Part shown: positions 34,435-41,378 of the stretch, one piece after another
Layout of the letters: the number at the start of each line of letters is the position of its first letter
Position numbering within the stretch: the first letter of the stretch is position 1
From: Halorubrum sp. BV1
Lineage (GTDB): Archaea > Halobacteriota > Halobacteria > Halobacteriales > Haloferacaceae
Assembly (NCBI RefSeq): GCF_000746205.1
Contig: NZ_JQKV01000001.1
Coordinates: forward strand, 360,814-424,813
Reading direction: 5' to 3'
Length of the DNA stretch: 64,000 bases
Made by a program: the position numbers and the translations under genes
The notes under the pieces: model-generated
Databases searched by the model: none
Told to the model about the DNA's origin: nothing
What the model saw: only the letters and a program-made list of their open reading frames with translations

Positions 34435-35424
34435 ATGAGCGTTCCATGCGTCGCGGTCGCGCGCGAGCGCGGCGAGCACGTTCGCGAGCAACTCGCCGAC
34501 CGCGACGCGCTCGACGGGGACCACGAGATCACCGTCGACGGGGACACGATCTACATTCCGGTCACGGACGCGAAACGCGTTCCGGACGGCCTCAGAGACC
34601 GGATCGAGACGCGCGACGTCGCCGAACGCGATCGGCAGAAGACGCCGGCCGACATTCTCGGATTCGAGCCCTCGGTAGAGCGACTCGGCGACATCGTCAT
34701 CGTCGACGAGGACGACGCCGACCGCGCCGCCGCGATCGCTGACGCGGTGATGGCCTCCGATCTTCCCTGCGAGACGGTGCTCAATCGCGCGTCACCCATC
34801 GAAGGCGAACTTCGCGTTCGACGGTGGGACGTGCTCGCCGGGGACGGCACCGAGACGGTCCACCGCGAGTACGGCCACGAGTTCGCGCTCGACGTCGCCG
34901 AGGTGTACTTTTCGCCACGGCTCGCGACCGAGCGCCACCGAGTGGTGACGCAGGTCGGCGCGGACGAGACGATCGTCGATATGTTCGCCGGAGTCGGTCC
35001 CTACGCGGTTCCGATGGGGAGTCGCGGTGCCGACGTCGTCGCCTGCGATCTGAACGAGACGGCGATCGAGTACCTCCGGGAAAACGCCGAGCGAAACGGC
35101 GTCGCCGATCGAGTGACCGCGGTCGCCGGTGACGTCCGCGAGGCGGCGACGGCGTACGCCGACACGGCCGACCGACTCGTGATGAATCTCCCGCACTCCG
35201 CCGACGAGTTCCTCGATGCGGCGATTGCGCTGGCAGGCGACGACTGCGTGCTCCACTACTACGACATCCAACACGAAGACGACCCGTTCGGTCCGGGGAC
35301 GGACGCGATACGCGCCGCCGCCGGCGACGAGTACGCGGTGGACGTGGACACCGAACGGGTCGTCCGGTCGTACGCGCCCCACGAATACAACGTCTGTTTG
35401 GACGTCAGACTGACGCGGACGTGA
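34435..35424 (+). CDS. trm5: tRNA (guanine-37 N1)-methyltransferase, Trm5 family
   Basis: Trm5 makes m1G37 next to the anticodon, which prevents frameshifting; some archaeal members also act in wyosine synthesis. The 329-residue protein has an N-terminal domain with DILGFEPSVERLGDIVIVDE. The linker motif is YGHEFALDVAEVYFSPRLATER. The SAM loop is DMFAGVGPYAVPMG, followed by VVACDLNETAIEYL, and the catalytic-pocket motif NLPHSADEFLD. The ATG at 34435 is leaderless relative to the TATA box at 34406. Which Trm5 subtype it belongs to is not certain. Confidence 0.93.
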   Translation: MSVPCVAVARERGEHVREQLADRDALDGDHEITVDGDTIYIPVTDAKRVPDGLRDRIETRDVAERDRQKTPADILGFEPSVERLGDIVIVDEDDADRAAAIADAVMASDLPCETVLNRASPIEGELRVRRWDVLAGDGTETVHREYGHEFALDVAEVYFSPRLATERHRVVTQVGADETIVDMFAGVGPYAVPMGSRGADVVACDLNETAIEYLRENAERNGVADRVTAVAGDVREAATAYADTADRLVMNLPHSADEFLDAAIALAGDDCVLHYYDIQHEDDPFGPGTDAIRAAAGDEYAVDVDTERVVRSYAPHEYNVCLDVRLTRT

Positions 35425-35996
35425 TCGGGCTAGGCCCGGTCGTCAGTGAAATGAGAGGGTCTAGAGGGGTGGCAAAGGCAGATTCGCCGCCCGCCCGGGG
35501 TATCACGGGGCGGAACGGCGTCGGGCCCGTCACATGACAAGAGTCCACGGCCCGTGACCGGTCGAAGTCAGAGGCGATTGTGCGCTTGACACGCCGGTAG
35601 CGTTGGCCACGCGGGTGCCGTGGGGATCACTCGCTGGGGAGAGTGGCACGTCGGATCGCCGTGGGGGATGCGATCGACGCGGTCGTCGACGCCCGGTACG
35701 GGCTCCGACCGGGCACACACCGACGAGGGAGTCGATCCCCGCCATCGCGGCATGCGTTCGGTGTCATCACACTTCGGTAAAACTTCGACCACATATTTAT
35801 GCTTTTTCCTTATATACTACGAACAATTCTCTGAATACCTATTTGTATGTAGTGCTATATCTGTTATTCCGAAACGAATGGTTCTTGAGACGAGACCGAC
35901 CGATCGGAACCACAGATCCGGTCGGCATCGACTGCCACTCACCGCCGCCACCGTTTCGGAACCCTTATTTTTCCGTTCGGGAATGGTCATATACGC
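35425..35996. other. Intergenic region, GC-rich structured part then AT-rich part, no gene seen
   Basis: The first 330 bases are GC-rich and full of inverted repeats. For example CGCCG-C-CCGCCC (from about 35488) can pair with GGGCGG-AA-CGGCG about ten bases later, and GTCAC/GTGAC pairs around 35530-35560. No reading frame looks coding, and I see no RNase P or 7S RNA hallmarks. From 35780 to 35890 the DNA turns very AT-rich, with ATATTTATG and TTATATAC. The end carries the tRNA-Thr promoter. Confidence 0.4.
35965..35972 (+). promoter_or_regulatory. Promoter of tRNA-Thr
   Basis: TTATTTTT preceded by a CGGAACCC stretch, about 28 bases before the tRNA 5' end, which is the expected spacing for an archaeal TATA box. 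Confidence 0.55.
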
Positions 35997-36069
35997 GCCG
36001 GAGTAGCTCAGCTGGCAGAGCGATTCCTTCGTAAGGAATAGGCCGAGGGTTCAAATCCCTCCTCCGGCT
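35997..36069 (+). tRNA. tRNA-Thr (anticodon CGT); integration site of the adjacent element
   Basis: The cloverleaf has acceptor GCCGGAG/CTCCGGC with discriminator T. D-arm GCTCAGCTGGCAGAGC, anticodon stem ATTCC/GGAAT around TTCGTAA (anticodon CGT), and T-arm GAGGGTTCAAATCCCTC complete it. No CCA is encoded. The last 22 bases are repeated imperfectly at 40135-40157, marking this gene as the attachment site of an integrated element. The tRNA itself is intact. Confidence 0.96.
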
Positions 36070-36070
36070 T
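36048..36070 (+). repeat. attL (tRNA-Thr 3' end)
   Basis: GGTTCAAATCCCTCCTCCGGCT within the tRNA T-arm and acceptor. The matching copy is at 40135. The exact shared core is CCCTCCTCCGGCT. Confidence 0.75.
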
Positions 36071-36182
36071 CAACCAATTCGTTTACAACCCCACGGCTAA
36101 ACCGGGATTGTGATACTCCTCGGGGTTACGCTCGGAACTCTCTAGAGCGTCATACGGTTTATCAGCCGGCGGCTTCGGGAAC

Positions 36183-36190
36183 GGAGGTGA
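36183..36190 (+). promoter_or_regulatory. Shine-Dalgarno site fixing the zinc-finger start
   Basis: GGAGGTGA is complementary to the 16S rRNA 3' end and sits 8 bases before the ATG at 36199. It is unusual in a window where most genes appear leaderless, and it supports the small ORF as real. Confidence 0.6.
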
Positions 36191-36198
36191 CCGCGTAG

Positions 36199-36339
36199 AT
36201 GGCGGTCTCGTCCGGGGCGTTCTGCGGGGCGTTCGGTTGTACCGAGAGCGCTGAGCACGTCATCGATCATCCAGACCACGGTGAGCGTGTCGTCTGCGAC
36301 GACCACGCCGACGCCGGCGAGGCGGTCGGCGATGTCTGA
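36199..36339 (+). CDS. Small zinc-finger protein
   Basis: A 46-residue protein with a compact zinc-finger pattern: C9-x4-C14 (CGAFGC) and C33-x2-H36 (VVCDDHA), spaced by an acidic/His-rich loop. A strong Shine-Dalgarno sequence, GGAGGTGA at 36183-36190, lies 8 bases before the ATG. A GTTTATC box lies about 26 bases further up. The stop overlaps the next gene by 8 bases. It is the first gene inside the integrated element. Tiny zinc-finger proteins of this kind are common on haloarchaeal plasmids and viruses. I infer a DNA- or protein-binding role and assign no function. Confidence 0.65.
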   Translation: MAVSSGAFCGAFGCTESAEHVIDHPDHGERVVCDDHADAGEAVGDV

Positions 36340-36469
36340 GGACGACCTCTCCGCACGCGACGCCCTCGCCATCGCGCAGCTCGCCGATCTCCTCGTCGAC
36401 GAGGCCGATGTCGAGTTCGCTCCGACCGGGCGGGCCATCGCACTCGCCGGCGACGCCGTCTCAGAGTAG
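36332..36469 (+). CDS. Small hypothetical protein overlapping the zinc-finger gene
   Basis: A 45-residue acidic helical protein (MSEDDLSARDALAIAQLADL start). Its ATG overlaps the end of the zinc-finger gene by 8 bases, so translation is probably coupled. It has a predicted amphipathic helix at residues 6-22 and a second around 33-42, and no cysteine. The pair forms a two-gene unit. A toxin-antitoxin or regulator-partner arrangement is conceivable, but nothing in the sequence proves it. Confidence 0.5.
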   Translation: MSEDDLSARDALAIAQLADLLVDEADVEFAPTGRAIALAGDAVSE

Positions 36470-36531
36470 ACTCCTTTTGCAGTCCTGTCGCTGCTCGGCG
36501 TGACTTCTCCGAGCGGCTGATAAAATAGCGG

Positions 36532-36553
36532 AGCCGGCCGCACTCAGCCGGCT
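36532..36553. terminator. Inverted repeat between small genes and the HNH remnant
   Basis: AGCCGGC and GCCGGCT form a 7-base stem with an 8-base loop. It sits between the end of the two small genes and the convergent HNH remnant. It may end transcription, though no T-run follows on either strand. Confidence 0.35.
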
Positions 36554-36603
36554 AGAGGCATCAGCGGTGTTTGCTACGGATCTCGCGAGCGGCCTGCTCG
36601 TCG

Positions 36604-36867
36604 CTAGCACTCATTTTCCCACCGTTCATTTGCATGGTGTCTATCATGCTCTTCTTTCGAAATTAATTCGATATTTTCGGGTCTGTTATCCCATGGTATC
36701 CCGTTCTGATGATGAACATCCATGTTGTGTACCGAATCGAACCTGTATTCTGACACTGCTAACAATCTGTGAACGTAGACCTGGCTGTGGCTTCTATTGA
36801 ATGAATTAGCCCAGATCTCGTACCCGCTCTTTTTAGTAGAAAACGATGCCGGACCTTCCGGAGCGCT
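36604..36867 (-). pseudogene. HNH endonuclease remnant (5'-truncated)
   Basis: Between two in-frame stops the minus strand reads GYEIWANSFNR, then VYVHRLLAVSEYRFDSV, DVHHQNGIPWDNRPENIEL and ISKEEHDRHH. This is the core of an HNH nuclease: the His-His-x-Asn-Gly block, the conserved WDNRPENIEL, and the final EH. There is no start codon upstream of this core (only an internal ATG in the middle), and a TAG blocks the N-terminus, so the gene is broken. Haloarchaeal relatives usually have an N-terminal zinc finger. It marks the element as a past home of a mobile nuclease. Confidence 0.7.
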
Positions 36868-36931
36868 CTACGCATTTCTGTGTCCGGGTCATGACGCTCT
36901 ATACTGTGCCGATCAAGCCATCTAATAACTT

Positions 36932-37366
36932 GTGATCGCTGCACAGTTGAATTCATCTGCAATTGGCGATGGGCCGTTTGTTGCCATCGGAAATATATTC
37001 GATACATCGTTTGGGCAGAGCCAAGGCATCCCGACAGCAGCACTCGCTGGGGCTGGTCCCGCGGTGTACTGGGGTAATGTCCACAATGCCACGAAAAATG
37101 TCTCTCTGGAGATTAACGGAACGAACGGCCTCTCAGATGTCCGCGTTGGTGCGAATTATATTCCGAGCGGAATTGATAAGAAAAACTCGCCGTCAAACCT
37201 AATTGTCGTGAACGGGTTGGCCGACGAAAGTGCAAACCAAGAAGAGCCGACAGCCGCAAACTTTACCGCCGGTGATGTTGTGACGTTCCAAGACAGTGGC
37301 GACGGATTTGGCAATGGTGTGTATTTGCTGAAACAGGACAGTTCGACGTGGGGGAATTTGGTATAG
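36932..37366 (+). pseudogene. Start-deficient fragment of a surface or secreted protein
   Basis: A 144-codon frame opens at a GTG immediately after a stop. It reads as the C-terminal part of an exported haloarchaeal protein: Asn/Gly/Ser-rich, many beta strands (SLEINGTNGLSDVRVGANYI, VVTFQDSGDGFGNGVYLLKQ), and no signal peptide, membrane segment or cysteine. The composition recalls pilin- or archaellin-like and S-layer-associated domains, but I cannot name a family. It ends 10 bases before the convergent sulfatase-like gene. Most likely a 5'-truncated cargo gene. Confidence 0.45.
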
Positions 37367-37375
37367 ACAGATTGT

Positions 37376-38470
37376 TCACATATATCCAAGATCTCGAAGC
37401 TGTTCTTCAACCCTGTCGTCTTTAATATCTTTAGATTCCCACTCAGCAACCGAATATTCAAATTCGTAATCTTCGATGTCTCGTTCACCTTGCATATCAG
37501 AATCAACAGAAAACCATGGAACCTCGCGAACAATGCGATGAGCAGAGTCCGGGTGGAAATAGCGACCTGTTTCTCCTAAGAATTCCCCATGGTCGGCAGT
37601 GATATATGTTGGACACGACAGAAACGACGCCAACCGGCTGGCCTCACTTATAGCGTAGCGGACATTGCTTCGATATGCTTGGCGCAATTCTTCGTCGGGG
37701 ATCCGTCCCTCACTAACTTGGTCTGAAATTAATCTTCCTGGTGGTGTAATATTATATTTTTCTAAGTCATAAAAATCGATATCAAACGCGTCAGCGGCGG
37801 CTTCAGTCATCTTTCCTCCCTGGTTTTTTTCAAGCCAATCTTCTTTATTCAATCCTAAGATTGTATCAGATTGTTCGCTTTCCGCTCGTTTAAACGGGTC
37901 CATCTGTGTTTCTCCAATATACGGGAAATGCGGAGGAATATAGTGAACGATCATACGGGTCTCTGAAGATGATAATACGTTGTTCAGAGCTGCTTCCGTT
38001 ACTGCCTCGGCCCGCATCCCTGTCAGTTTATGATCCCACTCATGTTTCCAGACGTGAATTATATCTTTGAATGTCGCTTCCGCCGACCATTCGCTGTCGC
38101 TATGAGATAGATTAGATATTTGTGGCGTTGCGGAAATATACGTCAAATCATAATAGTCAGTAAACACATCTCTAAAGAATTTTTTTGTATAGGGGACTGG
38201 GCTCCAGGCTCTGCGGCAATCACCTCTAATAAAATCGGAGTATTCTTCAGAAAAATAGTCGTAACGGCACGCATCTAAAACGATTATACAAAATTCATCT
38301 TGAGATGATGTTACTGAATGGATGAGTTGGTCAGTTTGAGAAATATTATTAGCCCGACAGTATAATTCCGACTGGAATTGCGTACGATATTCCGAAATTT
38401 TGTTCTGAACAAATCCAGGAATCTGAGAAGGATTCTCAGCTCCGTTCTTTACAAGTGATGGGATATTCAT
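37376..38470 (-). CDS. Sulfatase-like (alkaline phosphatase superfamily) hydrolase
   Basis: A 364-residue protein with the metal-site pieces of the alkaline phosphatase/sulfatase superfamily: VLDACRYDYF near residue 65, the IPPHFPYIGET loop, and TADHGEFLGETGRYFHPDS near the end (Asp-His-Gly). Similar proteins occur in haloarchaeal glycosylation and surface-polysaccharide clusters. It is markedly AT-richer than surrounding genes, with codons such as AAT, ATA and TTA, a sign of transfer. The frame is open 33 codons further up, but the ATG at 38470 gives a more plausible N-terminus. Substrate unknown. Confidence 0.7.
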   Translation of the reverse strand: MNIPSLVKNGAENPSQIPGFVQNKISEYRTQFQSELYCRANNISQTDQLIHSVTSSQDEFCIIVLDACRYDYFSEEYSDFIRGDCRRAWSPVPYTKKFFRDVFTDYYDLTYISATPQISNLSHSDSEWSAEATFKDIIHVWKHEWDHKLTGMRAEAVTEAALNNVLSSSETRMIVHYIPPHFPYIGETQMDPFKRAESEQSDTILGLNKEDWLEKNQGGKMTEAAADAFDIDFYDLEKYNITPPGRLISDQVSEGRIPDEELRQAYRSNVRYAISEASRLASFLSCPTYITADHGEFLGETGRYFHPDSAHRIVREVPWFSVDSDMQGERDIEDYEFEYSVAEWESKDIKDDRVEEQLRDLGYM

Positions 38471-38766
38471 GTGTGTAAACCAGCATCCATTATAGTAGTA
38501 GTTGACGATATGATTCATAATTCGTAGTGGTGTTAAACACAACCGGGCTTGTTTCACGATAAGCGGCACTAAATGAATTACTAACTCCTGAGTGATCGGG
38601 GTTTAGTCCTCACATCCGTTTCTCTTGCGACGATAAGCCGACGCTAGAGCCGACACGATCGCCGCCGAAATCGCCGGCATCGACGCCGGTGTGACAGAAA
38701 CTTAACCTACACCAGTAGCGGCAGGGTCCGCGCTGTCGGTTAAAACTGCCTTGGGTCCGGAGCATC
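38471..38766. other. Junction region inside the element
   Basis: The left half is AT-rich and contains the probable promoter of the sulfatase-like gene. From about 38600 the DNA switches to GC-rich. On the plus strand at 38637-38706 a short start-less frame reads ADARADTIAAEIAGIDAGVT and soon stops, perhaps the tail of a lost gene. TTAAAA at 38740-38745 is a good TATA box for the ATG at 38767. Confidence 0.35.
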
Positions 38767-40110
38767 ATGTACACGCTGCTGGCGTTGACCATCGACACGC
38801 TGAGTCGTATCGCTATCGAGCACGCCGCTCTCATCGGGCCTGCGGTCGGGCTCGCGCTCCTGCTCGCGGCGCGACAGTACCTCGGCCGGTGGCCCGAACT
38901 CTGGCGATTCCGGCGCGCGGTGCTCCCGATCGTCGACCAGCTGGCCGACAGCGACTACGACGACGAGCTTGACGTCGTCGAGGTCGTCGACGCGCTTCGC
39001 CGTTTCGGCATCGAGGGCGGTCCCGCACCACATGCAGAGGTCGTTATCGGCGGGCGTCTTGCGGTCACACCGGTGACAGACGACCGGCGCGCTGACCTCG
39101 TCATCCTCATCAACGTCGACGTCGATGCCGTGCATGGCCGCGAACTTCGACTCTTGGGTTTCCCCGGAGAACTTTGCGACGTACCGAGAGATGACCGGCG
39201 AGCCACGGGCGCGCCCCTGCCGGTCCTTGATGAACGCCTGCGACTTCCTCTGCTTCGAGAGCCAGTAGGCGTTCGACTTCCGGAAGTTTGTCGGGGTCAC
39301 GGGCGCGTCGACCTCGGCGCGCCCTGCTGCCTCACGGAAGATCTTCAAGAAGAGCTGGTAGCTGACCCGCTTCGGCTTGTTCAGGTGGCTCCAGACGTAG
39401 TCGTCGCCCTCGCCGGGATGTTCAGCTTGCCAGCGCGAGACCCAGGGGATCGACCGGATGAGGTGGACGTCGTGTTCACCAAGCTTCCCGTCGACGCGGA
39501 CCTTGATCGAGTGCTCGGAGTCAGAGATCTGGTCGAGCGTGAGGTCGTGGAGCTCACCGCCGCGGAACCCACCCTCGAACTGGAGGGCGACGAGCGCCCG
39601 GTCGCGGTCGTTGTGACAGGCGTCGATCATCGGACGGACGTGCGCGTCCCAGTCGAGCATGTCGGCCTCGTCGGGCTCGGGCTGGTAGTCACCCGTCGTC
39701 TGGGTAGAGATCCAGTCGTGCGTGTCGGGGATCTCCTCGCCCCGGGTCGTGTGCTTCGCGAACATCCGGAAGGCGACGCGGTAGTCGCGGTTCGTCTCCT
39801 GGCTCCCCTCCTCGATGTCGTAGGTGTCGTGGATCCAGCGGACGACGACCTTCGCAGCGTCCTTCGCCGCGTCGAAGTCGTCATCCTCGCGCTCGGGGAG
39901 CACCGAGTCGACGAGGTCGACGTCAGCGTGCTCACTCGCTCGGGTGTTGTGACGGAGCATCTTCTCGTGTCGGTGCCAGCCGTACTCCTCACGGCGGAGC
40001 TTCAGTTCGTCGGAGAACGCGAGCAGCAGGTCGCGGTCGGCCTCGCTCCCACCGCGCTCGCCGGCCTGGAGCTTGTCGCGAAGCGTGTCGACGGCGTCCT
40101 TCGCAGCCAT
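38740..40110 (-). CDS. Tyrosine recombinase/integrase with C-terminal zinc ribbon
   Basis: A 456-residue phage-type integrase. The N-terminal SAM-like DNA-binding domain covers about 20-135. The catalytic domain has Arg183 in GGFRGGELHDL, Arg277 in TPTNFRKSNAYW (Asn in place of the usual His), and the probable nucleophile Tyr310 in ISRYVAKF. A zinc ribbon follows (C345, C348, C359, C362). Residues after about 378 are antisense to a truncated gene and probably not native, so the stop at 38740 looks acquired. ATG 40110 lies 25 bases from the right attachment repeat. It would integrate and excise the element at tRNA-Thr. Confidence 0.88.
   Translation of the reverse strand: MAAKDAVDTLRDKLQAGERGGSEADRDLLLAFSDELKLRREEYGWHRHEKMLRHNTRASEHADVDLVDSVLPEREDDDFDAAKDAAKVVVRWIHDTYDIEEGSQETNRDYRVAFRMFAKHTTRGEEIPDTHDWISTQTTGDYQPEPDEADMLDWDAHVRPMIDACHNDRDRALVALQFEGGFRGGELHDLTLDQISDSEHSIKVRVDGKLGEHDVHLIRSIPWVSRWQAEHPGEGDDYVWSHLNKPKRVSYQLFLKIFREAAGRAEVDAPVTPTNFRKSNAYWLSKQRKSQAFIKDRQGRARGSPVISRYVAKFSGETQESKFAAMHGIDVDVDEDDEVSAPVVCHRCDRKTPADNDLCMWCGTALDAETAKRVDDLDDVKLVVVVAVGQLVDDREHRAPESPEFGPPAEVLSRREQEREPDRRPDESGVLDSDTTQRVDGQRQQRVHDAPDPRQF
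38767..38985 (+). pseudogene. Truncated small membrane-protein gene overlapping the integrase 3' end
   Basis: From ATG 38767 the plus strand encodes about 70 residues that look genuine: a membrane segment (SRIAIEHAALIGPAVGLALLL), then ARQYLGRWPELWRFRRAVL and an acidic DYDDELDVVEVVD stretch. Its TATA box TTAAAA at 38740 gives a leaderless start. Beyond about 38980 the frame stays open but only as the antisense of the integrase zinc ribbon, so the native 3' end is missing. I infer that a deletion or recombination joined this gene to the integrase gene tail to tail. The exact junction is uncertain. Confidence 0.5.
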
Positions 40111-40134
40111 ACTACCCCTGGCTGTTAAACCTCT

Positions 40135-40157
40135 GGTTGAAAGCCCTCCTCCGGCTC
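40135..40157 (+). repeat. attR (degenerate copy of tRNA-Thr 3' end)
   Basis: GGTTGAAAGCCCTCCTCCGGCT matches 36048-36069 at 20 of 22 positions, with the last 13 bases identical. It lies just outside the integrase start and defines the right boundary of the element. Confidence 0.75.
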
Positions 40158-40461
40158 TCACTTCACTTCGTTCTGCAAGGGAGTACAAAAGACACGTACC
40201 GGCGCTGATACCCGGTTTTGTATTTGGATCTCCTTGGAGAGCGATATTTGACTCGGTCTCGCGAATGGGATTGTCGCCAACATTTGATTCGCGAACGAGG
40301 CCGCGGGCAACCTGTTGTACGGTTTCAGCAAAGGAGTGTGATCGGTCGTCGTCAGGGTGGTTAGTGAATAGGGTGCTGCGCCTTGCGATTATCCTAGAGT
40401 AAGTCGAGACCGGCGAGACGCTCTCTGTGTGAATCCTTCGATAAGCGGAGGTTCAGAACGA
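40158..40461. other. Gap right of attR with a start-less coding-like frame
   Basis: On the minus strand, in the same frame as the integrase and running into it without a stop, 40190-40402 reads TLFTNHPDDDRSHSFAETVQ, then QVARGLVRESNVGDNPIRET and NIALQGDPNTKPGISAG. This looks like real protein but has no start codon and I do not recognise it. It may be the chromosomal or older-element gene interrupted by the integration. 40402-40461 holds nothing visible. Confidence 0.35.
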
Positions 40462-40992
40462 TTAGCTAGGGACAATAGCCACCGTCTTTGAGTTAGACTG
40501 CTTTTCCCATCGACGAGCGAGCAGATAGGTTGGAAGAAGGAGTACCACAGCTAGTGTTCCGATTGAAATTCCCACCCCCACAAGCGCATCTCCAGAGAGC
40601 GAGCCCTGCGTTATCTGACTCCCGACACCGGAGAGGGTGAACAAGACGAACAAGCCGTAGCCTACGTACCGCGTTTTGGTCGCGCGCGAACGGAGTTTTT
40701 CGCCAGGATTGTGTCCACATGAGTCACAAATGACGTCATCTTTTTCAACACGAGCCCGGCAGGATTCACACACAGGTGGGCGCTGTGACCCACAGTGGGG
40801 GCACCCCTCATCATCCAATTGCTTTCCGCAATCAGGACAGTACGCTCGCGGCGCGTCACACTCGACGCAGTACCATGTGTCCGTGCCCACAAGGCCACCA
40901 CATTCGCCACACTCCTCGTCCATGTGCCCACAGCTTGGGCACTTCACTCCGTCCGTCACTTCCGTTCCGCATTCTGGACAGTAGAATGACAT
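40462..40992 (-). CDS. Multi-zinc-ribbon membrane protein
   Basis: A 176-residue protein with eight C-x-x-C knuckles in the first 95 residues (CPEC, CPSC, CGEC, CVEC, CPDC, CPHC, CESC, CDSC), enough for four zinc ions. Two transmembrane helices follow (about 107-128 and 136-158) and a short charged tail. The ribbons should face the cytoplasm. Codon use is less GC-biased than in core genes. A second zinc-ribbon gene lies 11 bases upstream on the same strand, so they form a unit. Role unknown; DZANK-type proteins elsewhere act as protein-protein adaptors. Confidence 0.75.
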   Translation of the reverse strand: MSFYCPECGTEVTDGVKCPSCGHMDEECGECGGLVGTDTWYCVECDAPRAYCPDCGKQLDDEGCPHCGSQRPPVCESCRARVEKDDVICDSCGHNPGEKLRSRATKTRYVGYGLFVLFTLSGVGSQITQGSLSGDALVGVGISIGTLAVVLLLPTYLLARRWEKQSNSKTVAIVPS

Positions 40993-41003
40993 ATATGTTG
41001 AGA

Positions 41004-41378
41004 TTAATTTCCGAGGTTACCGAGGAGCTGTGCAGCCTTGCTGAACGAATTCACTTCTTTGACCTCGTGTTTCGAGGCGACCGGACGGATGCCCTGGCCC
41101 ATTACGCCGACGCTACCGCCTTCGATGTACTCGACGTTGTTTTGTGGGTAAATCCGAACAGCCCCATCTTTCAGCGTGACTGTCACCCACTCGCCGCCAC
41201 CTTGGTGGTAGCGGATCCGACTGGCTCGCAATGGCGTATCTTTCCCCTCAAGATGGAGGAACACGTCTCCGTCATCCTCGGCAGTGACACCACCAGCCTC
41301 AGTTATTTCTGCACCACACTCCCGGCAAAAGTCCTGATTTGTGTTGATCGTGGAACCACACTCAGAGCAAATTGCCAT
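41004..41378 (-). CDS. Zinc-ribbon protein with a small beta-rich domain
   Basis: A 124-residue protein starting MAICSECGSTINTNQDFCRECG, one zinc ribbon from two C-x-x-C pairs (residues 4-22). After a linker there is a beta-rich domain (VFLHLEGKDTPLRASRIRYH, WVTVTLKDGAVRIYPQNNVEYI), perhaps PH-like or Sm-like, and a short helical tail. A GTG two codons upstream is less likely than the ATG at 41378. It is probably co-transcribed with the multi-ribbon membrane protein downstream. The pair is unrecognised in function. Confidence 0.7.
   Translation of the reverse strand: MAICSECGSTINTNQDFCRECGAEITEAGGVTAEDDGDVFLHLEGKDTPLRASRIRYHQGGGEWVTVTLKDGAVRIYPQNNVEYIEGGSVGVMGQGIRPVASKHEVKEVNSFSKAAQLLGNLGN

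Larger units (their letters stand above)
36048..40157. mobile_element. Integrated element in tRNA-Thr, about 4.1 kb
   Basis: The left end is the tRNA-Thr 3' part. The right end is a copy with two mismatches in 22 bases (13 identical bases at the core). A tyrosine integrase gene starts 25 bases inside the right end and points inward, the usual arrangement. The interior is a patchwork: two small overlapping genes, a broken HNH endonuclease, a start-less ORF, an AT-rich sulfatase-like gene, and a truncated membrane-protein gene. No replication or capsid gene is seen. I read it as a decayed plasmid- or virus-derived integrative element now carrying cargo. Outer limits rest only on the repeat. Confidence 0.8.

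Noticed and set aside
35425..35780. RNase P RNA or 7S RNA gene
   Set aside because: A short GGGCTAGGCC at 35428 recalls archaeal 7S RNA, but the following conserved blocks of 7S and the GAGGAAAGTCC and ACAGAA motifs of RNase P are absent.
36759..37043. 94-codon minus-strand ORF in the element
   Set aside because: It overlaps the HNH remnant in a different frame and the start of the surface-protein fragment. Its translation has no recognisable features.
38767..40128. Full 453-codon plus-strand ORF opposite the integrase
   Set aside because: Only the first 70 or so codons look native. The remainder is the antisense of the integrase, whose catalytic and zinc motifs are clear.
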